Source: Ahaetulla prasina | Taxonomy: Eukaryota > Chordata > Lepidosauria > Squamata > Colubridae | Assembly (NCBI RefSeq): GCF_028640845.1 | Contig: NC_080543.1 | Location: 93,609,825 to 93,673,824 of the forward strand | Direction of reading: 5' to 3' | Length of the DNA: 64,000 nt | Shown here: one piece after another, positions 56,138-64,000 of the stretch | Position numbering within the stretch: position 1 is the stretch's first letter | How the letters are laid out: each line of letters opens with the position of its first letter | Position numbers and translations under genes: made by a program | Notes under the pieces: model-generated | What the model was told of the DNA's origin: nothing | Databases searched by the model: none | Seen by the model: only the letters and a program-made list of their open reading frames with translations

Positions 56138-56414
56138 ATGATTAAGTCTCATTTTAATACATGGATGAAACTAGTTTCTAATCTAGTATTTTCAGCAGGA
56201 TTTCATAATGATGATTTGCCTTCCTTTGTCTGATGTATTATAGAGGCACATACATTTGTAAATTATGTCTATAAAATTGTAACACATCAATCAATTACAA
56301 TGCTAACTTGGCATTGCTTTGTTATTGTACTTGTTAATTATAGCTAAATTTCAATGAAAATGTTAACAAGAAAATGCTGACTCCCTTTTTTCTTTCTTTT
56401 TTCTTAATTTTTAG

Positions 56415-56499
56415 GTTGGGATTCCCCATGACTGTCATATCCTGTACCATTGGAATGTGCTATCTTCTTGTTGCTCATGTTGTATTGGGTTGGGCTTAA
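56415..56499 (+). CDS. OCA2: OCA2 (P protein) terminal coding exon with stop
   Basis: The acceptor is CTTAATTTTTAG. The first base completes the arginine codon (AG|G). The exon then reads [20 protein letters not shown] and HVVLGWA before a TAA stop at 56497-56499. This is the last hydrophobic helix and very short tail of OCA2, so the encoded protein ends within a few residues of its final membrane segment, as in other vertebrates. The reading frame is continuous across all three exons in the window. Nothing suggests a pseudogene: introns are present and splice sites and frame are intact. Confidence 0.94.
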
Positions 56500-56939
56500 A
56501 TTTTATATGTTGATTATGTACTATATGAACAAAATATTCTCTCAAACCTTTTCAGTTTTTGTTAAATCTTTTGAACAATGAAAGAAAAGCAGATTTTTTT
56601 TTAAAAAAAATGTTCCAACTTGGCTTTCCATCATGTGCAAAAAATCTAGTTTCTGAATGAAATCAAGCATTGATTTGGTAGGAAAAAATTTAGTCTGTCT
56701 CAAGACTGAGATAAATAGAACCATGTGGAATGCAAGTCACCATAATTTTACTTAACTGGTGATAGCTTTATGATTACCATGTCAAACTCTGAAGGGTTTT
56801 GTACTAATTTATATTGCAGTTGGAAATATTGTGGTCTGTAGATGAAATGGAACATGAGAAAAGGAAGGAAGAGATGCCACCTAGGAAACAATTAGACAAG
56901 AGAGGCAGGAGATCCCAATGACTTAACAGCAGTAGTGAA

Positions 56940-57281
56940 ATCCAATTTTTTTTTTACTACCTGTTCTGTGGGCATGGCTTGGTGGGCATGGTGTGGTTTA
57001 GTGGGTGTGGCTTGGTGGGCATGGCGGGGGAAGGATACTGCAACATCTCCATTCCCACCCCACTCCAGGAGAAGGATACTGCAAAATCCTCATTCCCTCC
57101 CCACTCCAGGTGGAAAGGTATTGCAAAATCTCCGTTCCCACCCCATTCTGGGGCCAGCCAGAGGTAGTATTGGCCAGTTCTCTGAACTACCCAAAATTTC
57201 TACACCCAGTTCTCCGAACTGCTCAAAATTTCTGCTACCGGTTCTCCAGAACCTGTCAGAACCTGCTGGATTTCACCCCTG
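56940..57281. mobile_element. 342-bp hAT MITE in or next to the OCA2 3' UTR
   Basis: Ends CAGTAGTGAAATCCA and TGGATTTCACCCCTG, flanked by CTTAACAG (56932-56939) and CTTAATGG (57282-57289). Three tandem units of about 45 bp (GGATACTGCAACATCTCCAT and variants) sit in the middle. It starts 440 bp after the OCA2 stop. The 126-codon frame over it is not a gene. Confidence 0.9.
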
Positions 57282-57390
57282 CTTAATGGTCAAGCTTACA
57301 AAGGACCTACACTAATGGGTCAAGCATTCAAAAGTGTTTGTGGGAAGTTTGCGCCTTCAGATCTGCTAGATTCTGTTAATGTGGCATTAC

Positions 57391-57396
57391 AATAAA
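57391..57396 (+). promoter_or_regulatory. Candidate poly(A) signal AATAAA for OCA2
   Basis: Canonical hexamer in the context TTACAATAAAGTAG, the first such signal after the stop on the + strand that looks usable. It is only positional evidence. Two further AATAAA hexamers lie downstream. Confidence 0.3.
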
Positions 57397-57410
57397 GTAG
57401 TTATATTTCC

Positions 57411-58795
57411 TGTTTGATTTACCCAGGAGGGCTGATAGCACAGTGAAGAAATTACCATATCAAAACTAGATTAAAATCCTTCCCTTTGATATGTCAATTT
57501 GGGGTCTCCGGTTTAAAAAGGCACAGATGAACAAAAGTCATGTATCCCTTTGGATAATGTGCTCTGGTTCTAAATCAATGTTCCTCAGATGTGTTTCAGA
57601 TATACTTCCTGATAGTACTTATGGCTAGGTGAAATGTATAAAGGATAACTTTTCACATCCCCCAAATAATGATTTGGTAAGATAATTTGACTAACCAGAC
57701 ATTTAAACATTACCTTTTTAAAAATATGCTTGTGGGTAATGAAGCTGAATAAATACTAGATCTATATTTTCTGTAAAGATCATTATGCAGTAATAATAAA
57801 CCTTTCTGCAATGGTTCACCCAAAACATTCTCAAAGGAGGGAGATTTATTAATTAACGCTCAAATAAATATACATAATTTCATGATAATCTATATTAATT
57901 GAAGCATGAATGTACATGGGATTATATTTTCTCCTGAAATTTTGGATTGCTAAATTTTGTGTGTAGTCATGAGTAAAAATCTTGCTATTGCAGATATTTT
58001 CTGTTTTTCATTTGGACTTTATTTTGTCTTGGTGATATGTTTAGCAATTTGTAGTGTAAACTGCTGATATTCACCTTATGCTTACTGTGATAAATATGTA
58101 AATAGGGACACTTTGCATAATGAAATTACTTCATTGTTTTAAAATGAACAATGATTTGAAATTGAATAATTATCCCTTTTAATTTGGCTCATAGTTTTCT
58201 ACCAGTGTCAGAAGAATTGTTATTCGCTCAAATGCATATGTATAAACAAAATGAGCTACATTTTGGACAATTATCATGGGTATTTACCTAAGGCTATATG
58301 TAAACAGCTTAATTTTAATATATTTAGTAGTAATGGATTCATGTTTGCTTATTGTTGCTCTAGCTAAGCAGGACAGTTTAAGAATAGGAAACTAATTAGA
58401 ATATTTTGATGGATCAATATAGAAGTGGAGGATGACTTCTCCATAGATTGAAGCAGTGCATCCATTATGCTCTCATATCTACTTTCCAAATCTAGGAAGA
58501 GTTGCTATCTTTTTGACCCTCTATGATTTGCTTTCTGACTGCCTGTTCCATTTAAAATGTGACTTGGCTTGTAATCAGTACTAACTTCTCTATGATGTAA
58601 TAAAACAATATTGTATTGTAATAAGTACTTTTCCCCCATATGAAGATTGTTCTTTGGATTGGTTCTACTGACTCTTATGAGCTATTATAGGTTCCTACCC
58701 ACATGGCACTAGATTGATGATAAATGTCTTACGATATCAAAGCACAAATCCTTCATCCTTTCTCATGTACATCACAGTGTCTCACAAAAGTCTGT
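57411..58795 (+). other. Downstream flank of OCA2, nothing recognised
   Basis: AT-rich. Contains the alternative AATAAA signals at 57795 and 58599. No exon of a neighbouring gene was seen. Confidence 0.4.
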
Positions 58796-58803
58796 AATGG
58801 TGG

Positions 58804-58940
58804 CAGTGGTGGGATTCCAGTAATTTAACAACCGGTTCTCTGTCCTAATGATTTCTTCCAACAACCAGTTTGCCAAACTGCTCAGAAAGTTAACAACCGG
58901 TTCTCCCGAAGTGGTGTGAACTGGCTGAATCCCACCACTG
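58804..58940. mobile_element. 137-bp hAT MITE with perfect ends and target duplication
   Basis: Terminal repeats CAGTGGTGGGATTC and GAATCCCACCACTG are perfect inverted complements. AATGGTGG flanks both sides (58796-58803 and 58941-58948). The interior has AACAACCGGTTCTC twice. Same family and length as 25655-25791. Confidence 0.96.
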
Positions 58941-58996
58941 AATGGTGGATATAGCATTATAATGCTGCAATGCATATATCATCTCTCTTTCTCTTA

Positions 58997-59037
<41 letters not shown>
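58997..59037 (+). repeat. (AC)n microsatellite
   Basis: Uninterrupted run of about 20 AC units. Confidence 0.97.
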
Positions 59038-59038
<1 letters not shown>

Positions 59039-59040
59039 AT

Positions 59041-61167
59041 ACATCCTGCTCAATGCACTGCAGTGTCAGCTACATGGAAGGAGAAATCTGAAATATGTTG
59101 GATTTCCCATTTTTCTCATCACAGTCTCATAAGATAGATGCACTTCTCATCTATCATGTGTTATCAAATAATAGTTCTGCTCTTATCCCAGTTTTTAGTT
59201 CTTAAAATTAGTAAAATTCTTCCTCAGGAATTAAACAATATGCTTCTGCCTTGAAATCTTTCATAATCTTGTTATTTAATCGTATTATAGTGGCTGTTCA
59301 AGGAATTAAATAACTTGCTTTAAATTGGATTCAGATTTAACATTATTTAAAATAAACCAAATGAAAACCATACATTTATTAGTCTTATTCTTGCTAAATA
59401 TCAATGGGTGCTATATAAGAATCTATGATAATGTTAACCTATGACATTATCATGCAAACAGTATTGTAAAGTTATATAATTTTCCTTTTTGCAATGATGT
59501 TATAATACATGATGACATTATGAATGTGAAGTTCTTGTTTTCTCTCTTTGATGATGCCAATGTCAATATAATTCCACATATTATTTATAGATTTTGATCT
59601 TTTTCCTTAGTTGATTTTCTTAAACTAGTTGATAATATGAGACATGTTTTATACAGTTTGAGTTTCAGTACTAAGAACTTTCAAAATTACAATCTGCATT
59701 TTTTTGAGTGACAAAGTACAGTTTTCCTTTTGTATTAAAATCAGTGCATTTGACATTTGGCTAACAGAGAATGGAAGATATGCAATTTTCTTATTCATTC
59801 TTAGCAGCTGTCTGGAAAAAAAATCCATATATGTGACTTACTTACAGAAAGCTTAACAGTAAATATGATGAGTTTAAAAGATTAAATATACTGAATACAC
59901 ACAATAGGATTATTTTCTATTGTAATTTTTTTATAGAACTTGAGAAATCAAGAAAACTGCATTCTGTATTTTTCCAGTGATGTACCTCACCAAGAGAAAA
60001 ATGTCATTGTAAAAGAAATTTTGTAATAATATACATGATACCTGTTCACAAATGTGTGGGTCTTTTTCTTTTCTTACCACTGGCTCCCCCCCACCCATAT
60101 TATATTCCTTAAATATAATTTTTAAAAATAACAAAATAACAAAAATTCAAAGTCTGATTGATTCTATTTTACTGGTTAAACTGTGTAGTTCTTTACTGAA
60201 GGGTTACCTAATTGGAGATTCTAGAAGCATTAGATTTCTACTATTAGATTTAGGCTGTTCCTTCAGCCAACATGACTTTTCAAGACATTATAAGCATCTA
60301 GAAAACCTAGGGTCATTCTCCCTCCGCTCATGAACCTCATCAGAGCCCCAGTGAAGCTGCCTTCTTTCTCCTACTCAGCTGATCCATAGAACTGCCTGTC
60401 ATTTTGCAAGGGGAAGCAGGAACAAAGGGAGTTGCTGGCCTTGAAGAAAACTACAACCCTGCTCCCCATCCAGCTGTGTCTCCAAGGCCCTCTTCCTCCA
60501 GGGAGAAAGAGTGTTTACTTAACAACAGCACATCCAAGCCATCCCTACTTTGCAAATATGCATCTGAGTCCCTCCCTGTTGTTTCTCTCCCTGCCCAATG
60601 TCAGTAAGAGATTTCAGATTTTGGCCTTAGTTCCCAAGCAACCAATCACTGCTTGCCAATCAGAACTTGCTACCAGCTGTTTGAACGCAGAGGAAGAGGA
60701 AGGCAGGAAATATTTCCCATCTATCCTAGTACCATGCAACCTATGGGGTTCTGGAAAATGTCGTTGGAAATCATGGTCATGTGATCATGGCTAACTGTGA
60801 CAATGTTGCAGTGGCCACAATTTTGTGACTACATCTGGTGTGAAGATCCTTGAAGTTTCAATTACACAGAGGTAATGGGTTCTGGATCTTGAATGCATTT
60901 TTAAACTCTGGCTATTTGAGATACTTTGATTTAAAAAATGTTGCCCTGTGATGTACCATTTCACCCAATTAAAAGTGACGAACATACAAAGGAGTTTTAG
61001 TAATATATAGATTAATTCTGATAAACTACATGGATTCCACAAAATTGTTATAGGAAATTAATTTTACCTCCCGACTATGCATGTAATATATTTAAAATGA
61101 TTACTTTAGTGATATTGAAGAGGTTAAGTGATATCTAAAAGCAATAATCAAGATAAGTTATATGTAC
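59041..61167 (+). other. Intergenic sequence, nothing firmly recognised
   Basis: Mostly AT-rich. A less AT-rich block at about 60330-60760 carries two CCAAT motifs (60642-60646, 60656-60660) and a 120-codon frame without recognisable domain. No splice-supported exon was seen. Confidence 0.4.
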
Positions 61168-61336
61168 ATTTATGTTGCACTGGTGGTCCGCAAGAAAATT
61201 TTGGTGGTCCGTGGAGAAATACTTGTATTTTTGTCAGTTCACCCTGGTGGAGGAGCTGTGGCACAAGCGGGCTGAAGCAGCAATTGTGATGGCTGGAAGC
61301 TGTGGGAGCAAAGCACTACTAGCAGTTGCACAGTAT

Positions 61337-61618
61337 CAGCATTCCGCCTTGGTATATTTGCCCAGCTGGTGGCGCAAAGCAGCCCTTGTCTCCTGCCGCT
61401 TGGGACTCGGAGCGGTAAATGGCAACTAGTCCAGGAAGCAGCCAGATTTTGCTCTCTATTGCGGACGCCAGATCAGCTCCCTGCAAGCTCTCATCTCATG
61501 AGGAGCTCTCACTGAAGCGGCGCGGGAAACCACCCTTTACAGCTCCGAGTCCCAAATGGCAGGAGACAAAGGCTGCTTTGCTCCACTGGCTGGGCAAATA
61601 TACCAAGGCAGAATGCTG
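61337..61618. repeat. Inverted repeat, 83-bp arms and 116-bp loop
   Basis: Arm 1 61337-61419 starts CAGCATTCCGCCTTGGTATA and ends CTCGGAGCGGTAAA. Arm 2 61536-61618 starts TTTACAGCTCCGAGTCCCAA and ends ACCAAGGCAGAATGCTG. They pair with only a handful of mismatches. The arms are GC-richer than their surroundings. Confidence 0.93.
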
Positions 61619-61639
61619 ATGCCACACAAAATGAAATAG

Positions 61640-61760
61640 AGAAAAAGAGACAGAATGAAAGAGAGAGAATGAGAGAGAGAGAGAGAGAGAAAGAGACAGA
61701 GAGAGAATCAGAATGAGACAATGAGAGACAGAGAAAGAAAATGAGAGAGAATGAGAGCAC
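61640..61760 (+). repeat. GA-rich simple repeat
   Basis: AGAGAGAATGAGAGAGAGAG-type imperfect purine tract. Confidence 0.93.
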
Positions 61761-61916
61761 CACCTTCTTGGAAGAAGTGCAGGTGGGGCAAAGGGGGATG
61801 TCTTGCATTAAGTATCAACCCCCCACCTTAATTTTGCGAGGTCGGCACAGAAGGCAGCGGTCCTTCCCAGTGCACCTTGTTTCTCTGGAGCATTCCACCC
61901 ACCCTCCTGCTTCTGC

Positions 61917-61946
61917 CTCCTCCTCCTCCTCCTCCTCCTCCTCCTC

Positions 61947-61980
<34 letters not shown>
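61917..61980 (+). repeat. (TCC)n array followed by poly-C
   Basis: About 18 TCC/CTC units ending in a run of C. Frames through it give poly-Ser, poly-Pro or poly-Glu and are not genes. Confidence 0.96.
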
Positions 61981-62144
61981 ACAGAGTCTCTGGGCTGCTT
62001 ACTCAGCCAAAGGGAAAACTCAAAGGATGCTCTGCAGCCCGGGTTGCCTGCCTCCCCGGGGAAGTTGCCCAGGGTGGGGGTGGGCGCTCTCTTCACAGCT
62101 CTTACTCGAAGCCACCTGGCTCTGAAAGGGACACGTGGAGAATC

Positions 62145-62660
62145 AGAATCAGAGAGAGAGAGAGAGAGAGAGTGAGAATGAGAGAGAAAGAGTGGGGGGA
62201 GAGAGAGAGAATGAGAGAGAAAGAGTGGGGGAGGAAGAGTAGGGGGAAGAGAGAGAGAAAGAGAGAAAGAGTGGGGAGGAGGAGAGAGGAGAGAGGAGGA
62301 GAGAGAAAGACATGAGAGAGAGAATGAGAGAGAATGAGTGGGAGAGAGAGAGAAAGAGAGGGGGGAGAGAAAATGAGAGAGAAAGAGTGGGAGAAAGAGG
62401 GGAGAGAGAGAGAGAGAGAAAAGAGTGGGGAGGAGGAGAGAGAGAAGAGAGGGGAGAGAGAATGAGAGAGAGAATGAGTGGAGAGAGAGAATGAGAGAGT
62501 GAGTGGGAGAGAGAGGGGGGAGAAAGGGGGGAGAAACGGACAGAGAAAGAATGAGAAAGAAAGAGGGGGGGAGAGAGAGAGCGGGGGGGAGAGAGTTAGA
62601 GAATGAGAGAAAGAGTGGAAGAGAGAGGTGGGGAGAAAGAGAGAAAGAGAGAGGAGGAAC
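62145..62660 (+). repeat. Long imperfect GA/GGGA purine tract
   Basis: Over 500 bp of nearly pure purine (GAGAGAGAATGAGAGAGAAA, GAGTGGGGGGAG variants). Minisatellite-like internal variants are interspersed with GA dinucleotides. Confidence 0.95.
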
Positions 62661-62798
62661 AGTGCCTGCAGGACCCCATCCCATCACTGGGAGTCCAGGC
62701 ACTTCAGTAAGTGGTGCACTGGATTCGTATTAATGGTCTACGGGATTTAAAATTATGGAATTGGTGGTCCCTGAGGTCCAAAAAGTTGGGGACCCCTG

Positions 62799-64000
62799 CT
62801 ATAGATCAATTAATTCTGATGCACAATGATAGTGTTTTATAATTTGCTCTTGTGCGACAGTCACAACTTCATATTGATAAATTTATGCCGGAATTATATG
62901 CCTTCAGCTAATCCTGTCAGGGTTCAGCTAAAGATGGATTGAACCTACTTAGTATTTAGATGGGAGACTATTAGAACTGTAGGGTAGGATGGAAATTTGT
63001 AAAAAATCCTGAAAAAAGGCAGTGACCAACCTCTTCTGTACTTTTGCTAATAAAACTGCATGGTTCTGTCCACAAAATTACATGGAGCCAAGCTTGTCCT
63101 GAACATGATTTTATTTTTACCAATATATAACAGATTTGTCTAGAATGATAAGGATCAGTGCAATCCTGAAAAATGGAGGCAACTAGGTGGATTGAATGCA
63201 GATTTTGTCCCACTGTTTTGTTATGTAGTGATGTTTAATGATCAGTTGTTTAATGAGTTTCACATATATAATTTTTATGCACAAGTGTGACAAATCATAT
63301 ATAGTCTTGGTAGCACCTGCAACAAGTTGTTGCAGTATACCAAGATGGGGACATTCTTCCAGCAGTCAATAATATAGCCTCATCCACTGTTTTGATTACA
63401 TTCAAAACCCGATAGCTCTGTAGTATAAAACTACCATCTCAGTGTTGCTGCATTTGTATGCTGCTCAGAATCATTGAAAGGCAGGTAGCATACAAGTTTA
63501 ATAAAATTAAATTGTCAGTTAATCCTGCCTACCATATACTCTAGTCTCTTCAAGTTTAAAGATATTTTTTGTGAGGTGAAGACATTAAGTTCCTATTCTT
63601 TCTGTAATTGCTGTAATGGATCTTGATAAAGTACCTGCCTCCTAGCATTTCAATCACTGGTTGCATTAAAATATACAAGTTGTGGGTCCAGGTTTTGATT
63701 AGCAAATAATTAAATTCACTCCTTCATTCTCTGTCACCTACCAGAGATAAGTGATTATGCTGTATGTTCTATGAATTGAATAGATAAAATAGACATTTTC
63801 CAATATTTCTCATAACGATACCATTAAGAATTCATGATTCTTGCAGAGAACTGGACTAAACACAGAAGAATAATGTATAGAATAATAAAGTACAGAGGTC
63901 AACACTGCTTGGCTAAATGTGGACAGCCAAATAATTCTAAATAAATTACATCAATTCACAAGCAATCCATATTATACTATCCATACTATACTATTTTACA
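62799..64000 (+). other. Intergenic sequence, nothing recognised
   Basis: AT-rich flank beyond the hAT-like element. No gene or repeat family was recognised. Confidence 0.4.

Larger units (their letters stand above)
56500..57410 (+). other. OCA2: Candidate OCA2 3' UTR
   Basis: Sequence after the OCA2 stop. The first plausible polyadenylation signal is AATAAA at 57391-57396, about 890 bp after the stop. Other candidates lie at 57795-57800 and 58599-58604. If the first is used, the 3' UTR contains a complete 342-bp MITE (56940-57281). Transcript data are needed to fix the end. Confidence 0.35.
61168..62798. mobile_element. Large non-autonomous hAT-like element with long hairpin and GA tracts
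   Basis: The left part reads TGGTGGTCCGCAAGAAAATT and TTGGTGGTCCGTGGAGAAAT. The right end reads GAGGTCCAAAAAGTTGGGGA followed by CCCCTG. These are landmarks of squamate hAT elements whose termini are CAGGGGTCCCCAA-like. The left terminus is lost. The interior has an 83-bp-arm inverted repeat (61337-61419, 61536-61618), GA-rich tracts and a TCC array. No transposase. Long frames in it (for example 61815-62702 minus) are translations of the GA/CT repeats. Confidence 0.55.

Noticed and set aside
61815..62702. 295-codon open frame on the minus strand
   Set aside because: It is the translation of GA/CT and TCC repeats (runs of S, L, P and E), with no domain and no plausible start context.
57411..64000. 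Search for the next gene downstream of OCA2
   Set aside because: I looked for neighbouring-gene exons on both strands and saw none. The remaining frames are short or repeat-derived.

Overview
The window is vertebrate nuclear DNA, most likely from a squamate reptile and probably a snake. The evidence is three spliced exons of a vertebrate gene, CpG-poor intronic DNA, and a typical squamate repeat set: Sauria SINE, BovB, L2 and CR1 LINEs, a Penelope-like element, many short hAT-type MITEs, and LINE tails running into ATTCT/AGAAT or AAT/AAAT repeats. The snake assignment is inference. No prokaryotic gene, CRISPR array or rRNA gene was seen.

The one host gene is the 3' end of OCA2 (P protein, a melanosomal membrane transporter of the NhaD/ArsB-like superfamily) on the + strand. 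The last three coding exons are at 1171-1264, 23071-23164 and 56415-56499. They join in phase with good splice sites and end in TAA. The introns between them are about 21.8 kb and 33.3 kb. A candidate 3' UTR runs to about 57.4 kb, and everything after it looks intergenic.

First intron (1265-23070): a tRNA-type SINE, a 413-bp hAT MITE built from hairpins, an apparently perfect 1,083-bp tandem duplication (about 5315-7480) with four TCACGTGA octamers, a Tc1/mariner end, a composite repeat pile-up (10725-14440), an L2 LINE broken by a solo LTR and by an oppositely oriented L2 tail (15555-19640), and two nested LINE fragments (19826-22428).

Second intron (23165-56414): BovB and CR1 fragments, one CR1 interrupted by a MITE with 8-bp target duplications, a Penelope-like element with a GIY-YIG endonuclease remnant, two MITEs stacked at one target site (27932-28253), a Sauria SINE with a 14-bp target duplication, several foldback MITEs, a CR1 with a 369-codon open RT frame (43489-45260), an L2 with a 457-codon open RT frame (49286-51313), and a TTAGG-type pentamer array.

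Downstream (57.4-64 kb): a second copy of the 137-bp MITE with perfect 8-bp target duplications, microsatellites, and a large non-autonomous hAT-like element holding an 83-bp-arm inverted repeat and long GA/TCC tracts.

I see no wholly new gene system. The most useful leads are the duplicated E-box segment inside OCA2, the stacked MITE insertions, the Penelope/hammerhead-like remnants, and the long-hairpin element. Most open reading frames here are transposon remnants or translations of low-complexity DNA.
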